From contig JASHOZ010000062.1 of the NCBI GenBank assembly GCA_030038395.1, positions 1-58,667 on the forward strand: a stretch of DNA of 58,667 nucleotides, in the 5' to 3' direction. The stretch is from Nitrososphaerales archaeon (GTDB taxonomy: Archaea > Thermoproteota > Nitrososphaeria > Nitrososphaerales > Gagatemarchaeaceae). Positions 40,708 to 49,261 of this stretch are shown piece after piece (positions within the stretch are counted from its first letter, which is position 1; every line of letters begins with the position of its first letter). Position numbers and translations under genes: made by a program. The notes under the pieces were generated by a model. The model saw only the letters and a program-made list of their open reading frames with translations, made no database searches and was not told where the DNA came from.

Positions 40708-41762
40708 AAGTCGGTGTGGTCGGAGCCTCCGGCTACGTCGGAGGCGAGCTCGTGCGGCTCCTCCTCCAGCACCCGAAGGTAGAACTGACGGTCGCGACTT
40801 CGAAGAGACACGAGGGCGAGTACCTGTTCCGCGTCCACCCCGGTCTGAGGGGAATCTCCGACATGAGGTTCGCCGGATACGACGCCGAGAAGGTGAAGTC
40901 AGCGGCCGACGTCGTATTCACGGCTCTGCCTCACGGCGAGTCGACCAGGTTCGTCCCCGAGCTCGCCGAGGGTGGACTGAGAGTGATAGACATGAGCGCG
41001 GACTTCAGGCTGAAAGACGCGGAGGCGTACAAGACATGGTACGGCTATACCCACCCGGCGACCGAGCTCCTCGACAGATTCGTGTACGCCATCCCTGAGC
41101 TCAACCGAGACCGGATCAGGCAGACCCGGTTGGCTGCGTCGCCCGGGTGCATGGCGATAACGACAATACTCGCCATCGCCCCGCTCCTGATGGACCACTC
41201 GTTGGGTCTGGACGCCGAACACGTAGTCGTCGACGTGAAGGTCGGCTCGTCTGGCTCAGGAGGGAAGCCTTCGACGTCGACCCACTTCTCAGAGCGGTTT
41301 GGCGTGGTCAGGCCTTACAAGGCTACGGGGCACAGGCACTCGGCCGAGATCGAGCAGGCGCTGGCGGAGTTCTCAGGAACAAACACCAGGATCTCGATGT
41401 CCGCCCATGCGGTAAACATGGTGAGGGGGATTCTCTCGACTTGCCACCTCTTCGTCGATGAGGTCCCCGAGTCGGTCGCGCTTTGGAAGGCCTATAGGAA
41501 GGCTTACGAAGGGTCGTTCTTCGTCCGCCTCGTCCGTGACAAGGAGGGTCCCTTCCGCCTTCCAGACCCCAAAATGCTTGTCGGCTCGAACTTCTGCGAT
41601 GTCGGTTTCGAGCTCGAAACGCGGACCCTGCGGATCGTCGCCCTCGGCGCGACTGACAATCTGATGAAGGGCGCTGCAGGCAACGCCGTGCAGACGATGA
41701 ACCTGATGTGCGGCTTTGAAGAAAGCGAGGGCCTCCGCTACGCGCCACTCCACCCGGTGTAG
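40704..41762 (+). CDS. lysY: LysW-gamma-glutamyl/aminoadipyl phosphate reductase
   Basis: This NADPH-dependent reductase (ArgC/LysY) makes the semialdehyde from the acyl phosphate. The Rossmann VGVVGASGYVGGELVRLLLQ, the active-site Cys in AASPGCMAITT, and the family motif STCHLFVDEV are present. The C-terminal LVGSNFCDVGFELE and GAAGNAVQTMNLM match ArgC/LysY. It overlaps lysX by 4 nt and is 352 residues long. Confidence 0.95.
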   Translation: MKVGVVGASGYVGGELVRLLLQHPKVELTVATSKRHEGEYLFRVHPGLRGISDMRFAGYDAEKVKSAADVVFTALPHGESTRFVPELAEGGLRVIDMSADFRLKDAEAYKTWYGYTHPATELLDRFVYAIPELNRDRIRQTRLAASPGCMAITTILAIAPLLMDHSLGLDAEHVVVDVKVGSSGSGGKPSTSTHFSERFGVVRPYKATGHRHSAEIEQALAEFSGTNTRISMSAHAVNMVRGILSTCHLFVDEVPESVALWKAYRKAYEGSFFVRLVRDKEGPFRLPDPKMLVGSNFCDVGFELETRTLRIVALGATDNLMKGAAGNAVQTMNLMCGFEESEGLRYAPLHPV

Positions 41763-41765
41763 GCT

Positions 41766-42569
41766 GTGAGGCTCGTAGTCAAGTTGGGAGGGAGCATCCT
41801 AAAGGAGGGAGCCCCGGACGCTCTCCTCGACGACATTGCGGTGCAGTCGGGCCGGCACCAGCTGATTCTCGTCCACGGTGGGGGAGACATCGTAACGGAA
41901 GTAGCGAGGAAGCTTGGCAAGGAGCAGAGGTTCATCGTGTCACCAGAGGGGGTACGAAGCAGATTCACCGACAAGGAGACGGCTGAGATCTACACGATGG
42001 TGATGAGCGGAATGATATCGGCTCGACTCACCGCCGGCCTGGCCAAGCGGGGGGTCAGGGCCGTGTCCCTCTCCGGGATGGACGGCTCCCTCCTGCTGGC
42101 CAAGCGCAAGAGGAAGCTTGTCGTGGTCGACGAAAGAGGGAGGAAGGTAGCGATCGACGGCGGCTATACCGGCAGGGTGGAGAGGGTGAACTCGGGCCTC
42201 CTCCTGGGGCTGCTTGGGGAGGGATACCTTCCTGTCATCTCGCCTGTCGCCATAAGCGAGGGGGGCGAACCCCTCAACATCGACGGCGACAGGGCCGCGT
42301 CCAGCACCGCCGTCGCGGTCGAAGCCGACGCCGTAGCCTTCCTTACGAACGTCCAGGGGGTGCTCGACGGCGGAAGGCTGGTCGAAAGGCTGACTACATC
42401 CGAGGCGCGCGCCATTCTCCCATCGATCGGCTTCGGGATGCAGAAGAAGGTACTCGCCGCCGCCGAGTCGGTCGAAGCGGGCGTGCGAGAGGCAATAATA
42501 TGCTCCGGGACGGGCAGGAGCCCTGTCGGCGGGGCCGTCCGCCACTTGGGCTGTACGGTGGTTTCCTGA
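41766..42569 (+). CDS. lysZ: LysW-aminoadipate/glutamate kinase
   Basis: This amino-acid kinase (ArgB/LysZ) phosphorylates the side-chain carboxylate of the LysW-bound substrate. Visible are VKLGGSILKEGAPDALLDDI, LVHGGGDIVTEVARKLG, RFTDKETAEIYTMVMSG and the C-terminal ATP-site text LNIDGDRAASSTAVAVEAD. The product is 267 residues from a GTG start at 41766, 3 nt after lysY, and its stop overlaps the lysJ ATG. Confidence 0.95.
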   Translation: MRLVVKLGGSILKEGAPDALLDDIAVQSGRHQLILVHGGGDIVTEVARKLGKEQRFIVSPEGVRSRFTDKETAEIYTMVMSGMISARLTAGLAKRGVRAVSLSGMDGSLLLAKRKRKLVVVDERGRKVAIDGGYTGRVERVNSGLLLGLLGEGYLPVISPVAISEGGEPLNIDGDRAASSTAVAVEADAVAFLTNVQGVLDGGRLVERLTTSEARAILPSIGFGMQKKVLAAAESVEAGVREAIICSGTGRSPVGGAVRHLGCTVVS

Positions 42570-43756
42570 TGGACCCTGCACTAGTCGAACAGAAGCACGG
42601 CTCATCGTCCTTCCAGAAGTTCCCTCTGACAGTCGCGCGCGGGAGCGGGGCGACGGTGTGGGACGAGGAGGGGAGAGAGTACTTGGACTTCATGGCGGGC
42701 TATGGAGTGGCGATAGTGGGGCACTCGAACCCGAGCGTCGTCCGCGCCATCTCGGCCCAGGCGGCGCAGCTCATCACATGCCACGGCTCGTTCTACAACC
42801 GAGCCAGGTCGGAGTTCATTGAAACGCTCGTGTCCGTCTCCCCCAAAGGACTCGACCGCGTCGTCCTGACCAACAGCGGCACGGAGTCAGTGGAAGCGGC
42901 GATCAAGCTGGCGCGGCGCCGCTCGGGACGGCAGAAGATCATTTCGATGAAGGGGGGGTTCCACGGCAAGACGTTCGGCGCCCTCTCCGCCACGTGGAAC
43001 CCGAAATACCGCGAACCGTTCTCTCCCCTCGTCCCTGGCTTTGAGTTCGTCGAGTTCGGAGACGCGCAGGCGCTCGAAGCAGTCATCGGTCCCGACGTGG
43101 CAGCCGTCATAGCCGAGCCCGTACAGGGAGAGTCGGGCGTCGTCGTTCCGCCGGAGGACTACCTCAAGGCGGTCCGAGAGGCATGCGACAGGGCGGGCTC
43201 TCTCCTCATCCTGGACGAGATTCAGACCGGGCTCGGGCGGACAGGGAAGATGTGGGCATCGGAGCACTGGGGCGTCGTCCCAGACATAATGACAGTGTCG
43301 AAGGGTCTGGGTGGTGGCGTCCCCATCGGCGCCGTCGTCGCTCTCGGCGATGTCGTCTCTTCCCTCCAGAAAGGAGAACATACCAGCACCTTCGCGGGGA
43401 ACCCACTCGCGTGCGCAGCGGGAACTGCGACGCTCGAATTCATCAGGGACAACGGGCTCCCCGAGGCCGCGGAACGGGGCGGGACGGTACTCGCGGCTGG
43501 ACTCAAGGCAATCACAGAGAGCCACAGGCTAGTGAGGGAGACCAGAGGCCTGGGGATGATGCGCGCGCTCCAACTCAGGGTCGAGATCCCCCGAGTCCTC
43601 GAAAGGGCGATTTCAGAGGGACTGATTCTCGCATACTCGGGGAGGGACACGCTTCGGCTCCTCCCCCCGCTCGTCGCGAGCGAAGAGCAGTTGCGGAGAG
43701 GCCTCTCGGTTATCGAGAAGGTCGTCGCAGAGGAAGAACTGGCCAGGACTGGGTAA
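42569..43756 (+). CDS. lysJ: LysW-aminoadipate/glutamate semialdehyde aminotransferase
   Basis: This PLP class III aminotransferase (ArgD/LysJ) makes LysW-ornithine or LysW-lysine. The motifs GVAIVGHSNPSVVRAI, TNSGTESVEAAIKLARR, LLILDEIQTGLGRTGKMWAS and the PLP lysine in MTVSKGLGGGVPIGAVV are intact. ATG 42569 overlaps the lysZ stop (ATGA-like) and gives 395 residues. The longer frame to 42500 reads through lysZ and is rejected. Confidence 0.95.
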   Translation: MDPALVEQKHGSSSFQKFPLTVARGSGATVWDEEGREYLDFMAGYGVAIVGHSNPSVVRAISAQAAQLITCHGSFYNRARSEFIETLVSVSPKGLDRVVLTNSGTESVEAAIKLARRRSGRQKIISMKGGFHGKTFGALSATWNPKYREPFSPLVPGFEFVEFGDAQALEAVIGPDVAAVIAEPVQGESGVVVPPEDYLKAVREACDRAGSLLILDEIQTGLGRTGKMWASEHWGVVPDIMTVSKGLGGGVPIGAVVALGDVVSSLQKGEHTSTFAGNPLACAAGTATLEFIRDNGLPEAAERGGTVLAAGLKAITESHRLVRETRGLGMMRALQLRVEIPRVLERAISEGLILAYSGRDTLRLLPPLVASEEQLRRGLSVIEKVVAEEELARTG

Positions 43757-43766
43757 GGGGCAGAAG

Positions 43767-44990
43767 TTGGGCCGACCCGGGAGCGCAGGATCCCCAAGAC
43801 AAGGCGGGGCGCGCATACGCCGCCATCCGCAAAAGGCCCTTCCTGCATCCCGGTCCAGCAAGGGGCTCCGTAGCGCACGGGGATTCGACGAGGAGGCGGC
43901 CGTCCGGCTCCTCGCGGACGCCGTGGCCATCGACTCGCCCACGGGCGAGGAGTCGAGGCTTTCACATTACCTCGCGTCGGTGATGAGGGAGAGGGGCTTC
44001 AGCCGGGTCAAGGTCGACGAAGCGGGCAGTGCAGTCGGGGAGTGCGGGAGAGGCAGGACGGAAGTTCTTCTCTGCGGCCACATCGACACGGTCCCCGGGC
44101 ATCTGCCGGTGTTCCAGCGCGATGGGAGGCTGCATGGACGCGGGTCAGTCGACGCGAAGCCGGCCGCGTGCGCAATGCTCGTCGCCGCGACGCCACTTCT
44201 GGACGACCCCGACCTTCACCTGACCGTAGTGTGCGCAACAGGGGAGGAGGGGACCAGCGTCGGAATCGACACTCTGCTGAGAAAGGGGGACGAGTACGAC
44301 TACGCCGTGTTCGGCGAGCCGGGGGGCGCCGAGAGGGTCACGGTGGCATATCGAGGGCGGATGACCCTCAAGGTCGCACTCGAGACGGCAGGGGGCCACG
44401 CCGGCTCCGCCTGGGCACACCGCAGCGCGTTCGACGAGGCTCTCGAGCTGGTCGGGGTCCTCCGGGACTACGAGCGCAGGATGACAGTCGAAGGAGACCA
44501 CTATCGCTCGCTGTCGGTGTCTGTGACCCAGGTCACCGCGGGCGAGTCCCACAACGTCGTTCCGCGCAGCGCGAAGCTCACCTTCGACGTCAGGGTCCCT
44601 CCAGGGCTGAGTTGCGCCGAAGTCCGGACCGCTCTGAAGGGGATCTTGGGCGACTTATCTGCCCGCAGAAAGCTGACCGTCGAGCACGAGTTCGGCGAGT
44701 CCACCGAGGCATGCGAGTCACCCGCCTCCTCCCCCCTGGTCAGGGCCTTCCAGCGCGGGATCCTTCTCCGGACTAGCGGGAAACCCGTTCTCCTGAAAAA
44801 GACAGGCACCGGCGACATGAACACTTACGCGTCCGCGAGGCACGCACCCTGCGTCACGTACGGAGCGGGGGAGGGGACTCTGTCTCATACAGACAACGAG
44901 TCCGTCAGCATCCACGACTACCTCCTGAGCATCGTCGTCTTGGGCGAGGCCCTTGCGCAGCTCAAGCTCCTGACAAAGCGACGAGACTGA
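43767..44990 (+). CDS. lysK: LysW-ornithine/lysine hydrolase
   Basis: LysK is a Zn/Co-dependent M20-type peptidase that releases lysine or ornithine from LysW. CGHIDTVPGHLPV, GRGSVDAKPAACAMLVAA, VCATGEEGTSVG and YAVFGEPGGAERVTVAYRGR carry the metal ligands and catalytic Glu, and TGTGDMNTYAS is the C-terminal signature. From TTG 43767 there is an unusual Arg/Gly-rich extension of about 39 residues before the conserved start (FDEEAAVRLLADAVAI); no other start codon exists in between. The true start may therefore be non-standard. Confidence 0.92.
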   Translation: MGRPGSAGSPRQGGARIRRHPQKALPASRSSKGLRSARGFDEEAAVRLLADAVAIDSPTGEESRLSHYLASVMRERGFSRVKVDEAGSAVGECGRGRTEVLLCGHIDTVPGHLPVFQRDGRLHGRGSVDAKPAACAMLVAATPLLDDPDLHLTVVCATGEEGTSVGIDTLLRKGDEYDYAVFGEPGGAERVTVAYRGRMTLKVALETAGGHAGSAWAHRSAFDEALELVGVLRDYERRMTVEGDHYRSLSVSVTQVTAGESHNVVPRSAKLTFDVRVPPGLSCAEVRTALKGILGDLSARRKLTVEHEFGESTEACESPASSPLVRAFQRGILLRTSGKPVLLKKTGTGDMNTYASARHAPCVTYGAGEGTLSHTDNESVSIHDYLLSIVVLGEALAQLKLLTKRRD

Positions 44991-45968
44991 CTAGCCCTTC
45001 AACAGCCTTCCTTCGGCCCACTCGAAGGTCCTCGCGAGCCCATCAGCGAACGACGTCGTCGGGTTCCAGCCGAGCACCCCCTTCACCCTCGCTAGGTCCG
45101 GCTCGCGGCTCTTGGCCCCCGTGGGTTTGGAGGGGTCGAACTTGAGCGGTATCCTCTTCCCTGAAAGCGCGGTCACCCGCTCAGCGACCTCCCGTACGCT
45201 GACCTCTTCGGTCGTCCCTATGTTGACCGTGAGGCTCCCCTTCGCTTTCACGTGCGCTTCCAGGCGTAAGATCGCGTCCATCGCGTCGTCGATGTACACG
45301 AAACAGCGCTTCTGGCTGCCGTCTCCCCACACCACGAAGTCCTCTTTGGGGTACATGACCGCCTTCCTGATCAGAGACGCGATGACCTGGCTCCTGTCTG
45401 GTCTCAGGTAGATGTTCTTGCCGTACGCATGGAAGATTCTCGCGATTCCGTACGACACGCCGGGCATGAGCTCGAGTTGCTTCTCCGCGATGTACTTCGC
45501 CCACCCGTAACCTCCTTCGGGGTTCACCTTCCGTTCCGAGTCCTCCTCTCTGAACTTCGCGCTGGATTTCAGTTGTTCGTCGAACGGGTATACGGACACG
45601 CTCGAGGCGAAGATTACCATCTTCACTCCGTTCTCGAGCGCTGCCTTGAACACGTTGGCGTCTATCACGAGGTTCGCCTGGAGCGAGTAGAGCTCTCGTT
45701 CGTTCGAGCCGTGCAGGTAGCTCGCGCTCCCGACCTCGGCGGCGAAGTGGTAGACCGTGTCGGCACCACGGAGCCCCTTCTTCGCGACATCGTAGTTCCG
45801 GAGGTCGCCGACGGTGACCTCGCTGCGGACTCCAAGATCGCGCAGGTTCTCCTTTATCCCAGACGAGAAGTCGTCTATTATCGCGACGTCGTCCCCCAGC
45901 CCCGCGAGCTTGCTGGCCATATGGCTTCCCAGGAAGCCGGCGCCTCCTGTAACGACGACCTTCGCCAC
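44991..45968 (-). CDS. NAD-dependent sugar epimerase/dehydratase
   Basis: This extended short-chain dehydrogenase has 325 residues. The Rossmann loop is VTGGAGFLGSHMASKLAG, the active-site Ser is in FASSVSVYPFDE and the YxxxK pair is YGWAKYIAEKQ. The C-terminal substrate loop (YLRPDRSQVIASLIRKAVMY then WGDGSQKRCFVYIDDAMDAI) is like GDP-mannose 3,5-epimerase and UDP-glucose 4-epimerase relatives. The exact sugar is unknown. It is followed on the same strand by a second epimerase, upstream in transcription by 1 nt, so the two are likely cotranscribed. Confidence 0.88.
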   Translation of the reverse strand: MAKVVVTGGAGFLGSHMASKLAGLGDDVAIIDDFSSGIKENLRDLGVRSEVTVGDLRNYDVAKKGLRGADTVYHFAAEVGSASYLHGSNERELYSLQANLVIDANVFKAALENGVKMVIFASSVSVYPFDEQLKSSAKFREEDSERKVNPEGGYGWAKYIAEKQLELMPGVSYGIARIFHAYGKNIYLRPDRSQVIASLIRKAVMYPKEDFVVWGDGSQKRCFVYIDDAMDAILRLEAHVKAKGSLTVNIGTTEEVSVREVAERVTALSGKRIPLKFDPSKPTGAKSREPDLARVKGVLGWNPTTSFADGLARTFEWAEGRLLKG

Positions 45969-45969
45969 T

Positions 45970-46944
45970 TCAATGCCCCCGGGACGGCTGCCGGCCGCCC
46001 TTCCAGCCGATTTCTTCTAGAGTCCATCGGGCCGTCTGCCTGATGGCTTCTTCGGGGGTCGAACGCGGCTTCCAGCCGAGGTCCCTGATCTTTTGAGTTG
46101 AGAGGTACACAACAGGGTTGTCTCCGACCCACCCCCTCCTCTCCCCGGTGTATGCCTTCCTCACCCCCTTCAGGCCCATTTCCTCGATGACGAAGTCAGC
46201 GAGCTCGTCGACGGACGTCTGTTCCTGAAGGCCGAGGTTGAAGACGTTCACCCTGTTCTTGCCCTTTTCATAGCCCACCATGACGCCTTCGATGCAGTCG
46301 GAGACGGAGAGGTAGTCCTTCCGCTGCCTTCCATCCCCGAGGATCTCCAGACGTGACGGGTCGCGCATCAGCTTATGTTCGAAGTCCCATATCGCGCCCC
46401 TCCTGCATCTCTCTCCTAGGACTGTTCCGAACCTGAACGCCCAAGCGCTGATCCCGCTGAACCCGGCGAACGCCGACGCATACCCCTCGCCTGCCAGCTT
46501 GGCCACGCCATAGAGCGAGGTCTGGATCCCGGAATATGTCTCGGGAGTCGGGGTCACCTCTGCCTCACCATAGAGGGCGGAGGTGGAAGCGAACACGAAG
46601 TGAGGGACCTCCTCTGAGAGCATGCTCTCGAGGACGTTGAGCGTTCCTATGATGTTGTATTGCAGGTCCGCTTGGTGGTCGCGGAGGCTTACTCGCATCA
46701 AGGCGTGCGCGGCAAGGTGGAAGACCGCGTCGCACCCGCCCATGCACCTGGAAGCCGTCGCCCTGTTCCGCACGTCGCCGGTGACCACCTTCAGGCGCGA
46801 GTCGCCTTTGTGCTGGCTGAGGTTGGAGCGCCTCCCGGTGAGAAGGTTGTCAAGGACGACGACGCGCCAGTCCTCGTCCAGAAGGCGGTCGACGAGGTGG
46901 CTCCCGATGAACCCGAGCCCGCCCGTTACTAGGGCCTTCTTCAA
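45970..46944 (-). CDS. NAD-dependent sugar epimerase/dehydratase
   Basis: This second extended SDR protein has 324 residues. It has VTGGLGFIGSHLVDRLLDE, a substrate Ser in FASTSALYGEAEVTPTPE, and YxxxK in YGVAKLAGEGYASAF. The segment RMEIL-like text reads SRLEILGDGRQRKDYLSVSD. It resembles UDP-glucose 4-epimerases and GDP/dTDP-sugar dehydratases. It lies immediately before the other epimerase gene in the same direction and next to the transaldolase and heptose genes, so it probably feeds a surface glycan. Confidence 0.88.
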   Translation of the reverse strand: MKKALVTGGLGFIGSHLVDRLLDEDWRVVVLDNLLTGRRSNLSQHKGDSRLKVVTGDVRNRATASRCMGGCDAVFHLAAHALMRVSLRDHQADLQYNIIGTLNVLESMLSEEVPHFVFASTSALYGEAEVTPTPETYSGIQTSLYGVAKLAGEGYASAFAGFSGISAWAFRFGTVLGERCRRGAIWDFEHKLMRDPSRLEILGDGRQRKDYLSVSDCIEGVMVGYEKGKNRVNVFNLGLQEQTSVDELADFVIEEMGLKGVRKAYTGERRGWVGDNPVVYLSTQKIRDLGWKPRSTPEEAIRQTARWTLEEIGWKGGRQPSRGH

Positions 46945-47016
46945 TCCCTCGCGACCCCCGCCGAACGCCCAAACAAGCGTTGCGTCATGCGCAGAGCGTG
47001 GCGTTGAGCCGCGCGG

Positions 47017-47700
47017 CTAGACCTGTGCCTTCCCGCGTTTCTGGATGTCGAGGAACTCAGTCCACGCCTTGTCGAACTCGGCTATCGTTTCGTCTGTCCG
47101 CCTATTCGCCGGCATCTCTCGGAGGATCTTGGCAGGCACCGTGATGATATGCGCGCCTGCGGCAACGGCCTGCGCGACGTCCTCCGGAGTTCTGATGCTC
47201 CCAACTATCAGCTTGGCGCGCACTCCGCCGTCCTTCGCGAGGGCCACGTAGTCCTTGATTATCTGCAGGGGGTTCTCGCCCGCCTCTTTCGACCTGTTGA
47301 AGAACAGCGACGCGTAAGTCGCCCCGGCCTTGGCCGCGAGCACGAGTTGGTTGAATGTCATCATGACAGTCATGTTCGTTTTGATCTTCTCCTTGGTGAG
47401 CTGTCGTACGACCTCGAGCCCTCTTCCGTCGCCATACATCGCCACCTTCACGACGACGCTCTTGTGCCAGGATGCGTACTCTCTGGCCTCTCTGAGCAGG
47501 TCCTTGACCTCACTCCTCGTCGTCTCGACACTGACCGGCCCATCGACAATATCACAAATCCTGAGGATGCGTTTCTTGAAGTCGACACTGCCTTCAGAAA
47601 GGAAGATCTTCTGGTTAGTGGTCACTCCATCAGCTACCCCCCACCTGACGAACTCCTCGATCTCGGACACCGAGGCCGTGTCGAGGAAAAACTGGACCAA
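47017..47700 (-). CDS. Transaldolase / fructose-6-phosphate aldolase-like enzyme
   Basis: The 227-residue TIM barrel follows the small TalC/FSA type: MVQFFLDTASVSEIEEFVRW, VTTNQKIFLSE, the Schiff-base Lys in SVVVKVAMYG, NMTVMMTFNQLVLAAKAGA, and the end IITVPAKILREM. Transaldolases exchange C3 units and can make sedoheptulose 7-phosphate, the precursor of bacterial-type heptoses. The start is TTG 47700. It shares the TATA-like CTATAAG at 47728-47734 with the divergent gmhB gene, and the four heptose genes follow. Confidence 0.85.
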   Translation of the reverse strand: MVQFFLDTASVSEIEEFVRWGVADGVTTNQKIFLSEGSVDFKKRILRICDIVDGPVSVETTRSEVKDLLREAREYASWHKSVVVKVAMYGDGRGLEVVRQLTKEKIKTNMTVMMTFNQLVLAAKAGATYASLFFNRSKEAGENPLQIIKDYVALAKDGGVRAKLIVGSIRTPEDVAQAVAAGAHIITVPAKILREMPANRRTDETIAEFDKAWTEFLDIQKRGKAQV

Positions 47701-47727
47701 GCGGCTGGCGCGGTTTCGGGTCAGTGG

Positions 47728-47734
47728 CTATAAG
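47728..47734. promoter_or_regulatory. Shared TATA box of transaldolase and gmhB
   Basis: CTATAAG is centred about 31 nt before TTG 47700 on the minus strand and about 65 nt before GTG 47796 on the plus strand. It suggests a leaderless transaldolase transcript and a leader of about 38 nt for gmhB, and links both genes to the same regulation. Confidence 0.5.
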
Positions 47735-47795
47735 AATTTGTCAGTGTCTGGCTCTGTGCTCCACCCTCGGTCGGGGCAGAGGACGAGCTGAACAT

Positions 47796-48500
47796 GTGAC
47801 GGGCCCGCCGGCCACTGCAGCAACAGAGATAAGGCCGAGACGGCGGGTCCCGCTGACGGCAACCAACGGAGCGCTGAGCGGAGGGCATCGCCGGAGGCGG
47901 GCGGTGTTTGTCGACCGCGATGGCGTGCTGAATGACCTGGATTATGACGCGGAGGAGGGGCGCGTTAACGCCCCCCTGTCCTCAGCCAGCCTGCGTGTCT
48001 TCCCCTACGCGGGCGAATCCATCAGGAGGATCAAAGAGTTGGGCTTCAGCGTCATACTTGTGTCGAACCAGCCTGGGGTTGCAAAGCGCCAGTTGACTAT
48101 GGCCGAGCTCCGAAGGATGAACGCGAAGGTCAGACAAGAGCTGGCAAAGCACGGCGGGCACCTCGATGGCGAGTACTACTGCATGCACCATCCTGAAGCA
48201 CTGGTTGCGAAGTACAGGCTGGACTGCGACTGCAGGAAGCCGAAACCTGGGCTGCTCCTACAGGCTGCCAGAGACTTGCGACTGAACCTGCGCCAGTCTT
48301 ACTTCGTTGGCGACTCGCTTGTCGACGTGAAAGCGGGACGAGCCGCAGGGTGCAAGACAGTCCTTCTCGGCCACTCGACCACGTTCATGGCGAGCCTGAT
48401 TGAGAAGGAGCACGCAGAACCGGACTTCCTGGTCTCTTCACTCAGACAGGTCCCTGGCCTGTTGGCGGGCGAGTCAGGTCACTCAGTCCGTGCGGCATGA
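47796..48500 (+). CDS. gmhB: Heptose 1,7-bisphosphate phosphatase-like HAD enzyme
   Basis: GmhB removes the 7-phosphate from D-glycero-manno-heptose 1,7-bisphosphate. The HAD nucleophile DxD is in VFVDRDGVLNDLDYD, motif II is ILVSNQPGVAKRQ, and motif III/IV KPKPGLLLQAARD to SYFVGDSLVDVKAG. The zinc-binding loop typical of GmhB, YCMHHPEA to DCDCRKP, is intact. About 35 residues before the DxD lack conservation, and the GTG 47796 start is not certain. The neighbours gmhA, hddA and hddC support the heptose reading. Confidence 0.9.
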   Translation: MTGPPATAATEIRPRRRVPLTATNGALSGGHRRRRAVFVDRDGVLNDLDYDAEEGRVNAPLSSASLRVFPYAGESIRRIKELGFSVILVSNQPGVAKRQLTMAELRRMNAKVRQELAKHGGHLDGEYYCMHHPEALVAKYRLDCDCRKPKPGLLLQAARDLRLNLRQSYFVGDSLVDVKAGRAAGCKTVLLGHSTTFMASLIEKEHAEPDFLVSSLRQVPGLLAGESGHSVRAA

Positions 48501-48551
48501 CGCTGCCAAATTGGTCGCATAGAGCTTTCGCGGAGCCGCCGGCCTAACGGG

Positions 48552-49160
48552 TCAGTAGCGGCCGTTGTCGCGCGCCTTGGATATCAGTCCCTTCAACTGC
48601 TCGCACATCAGGTGCGTCAGCACGAGGTGCATTCCCTCCACGTGAGGGGTGGAGTCGGCGGGGACAACCACGCAGGCGTCCGCGGCTTCCTTGAGCGCGC
48701 CGCCGTCGAATCCGGCGAGTCCGACCACCTTCCCGCCGTTGTCCTTCGCATACCTGACAGCCTTGAGAAGGTTCTGGGACCAGGGACCTGCCCTGTCGCT
48801 CCCTGAGCCACCATGCACGCTGATCGCGACGAATACATCCCCACGGCGGAAGAAGTTCCGGAGCTGCTCATAGTATACGTCGCTCCATCCGGAGTCGTTG
48901 GTGAGGGCGCTCACCAGAGGAATGTTGTCGACCAGCGCGAAAGCGCGGAACTTTCTGGCCGCCCCGTCCGAGACCCACTTGTCGAGGTCACAGGCCAGAT
49001 GAGTCGCGGTCGACGCCGACCCTCCGTTGCCGGCTACGAAGATCTGCCTGTCGTCCTTCCAAGCCTCGTACAGTATGCCGACCGCCTTGTCAATCGATCC
49101 CCTGTCAAGTTTCGCCGCTATGCCTGAGACCTCCTTCAGATACTCGTCAGTGCGCGACAT
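48552..49160 (-). CDS. gmhA: Phosphoheptose isomerase
   Basis: GmhA converts sedoheptulose 7-phosphate to D-glycero-manno-heptose 7-phosphate. The SIS fold is visible as DDRQIFVAGNGGSASTATHL, ACDLDKWVSDG, VSALTNDSGWSDVYYEQL and VAISVHGGSGSDRAGPWSQN, with the C-terminal VEGMHLVLTHLMCEQLKGLI. These are the family's substrate residues. ATG 49160 gives 202 residues (MSRTDEYLKE), the usual length; the frame to 49280 lacks signal. It is transcribed opposite to hddA, whose start lies 100 nt away. Confidence 0.92.
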   Translation of the reverse strand: MSRTDEYLKEVSGIAAKLDRGSIDKAVGILYEAWKDDRQIFVAGNGGSASTATHLACDLDKWVSDGAARKFRAFALVDNIPLVSALTNDSGWSDVYYEQLRNFFRRGDVFVAISVHGGSGSDRAGPWSQNLLKAVRYAKDNGGKVVGLAGFDGGALKEAADACVVVPADSTPHVEGMHLVLTHLMCEQLKGLISKARDNGRY

Positions 49161-49261
49161 CTGGAAAGCCCACGTCAAAGCCTCAATTAAGCCTGCCAGG
49201 GTACCGCCGGGATTGGTTAAATATCTCCGGCGGCGGCGGAGTTTGGAGGCTCTCAGGCCTC

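Noticed and set aside
43183-43983. 266-codon plus-strand frame across lysJ and the start of lysK
   Set aside because: It is a shifted reading rich in Arg and Gly; both neighbouring genes have full family motifs in other frames.
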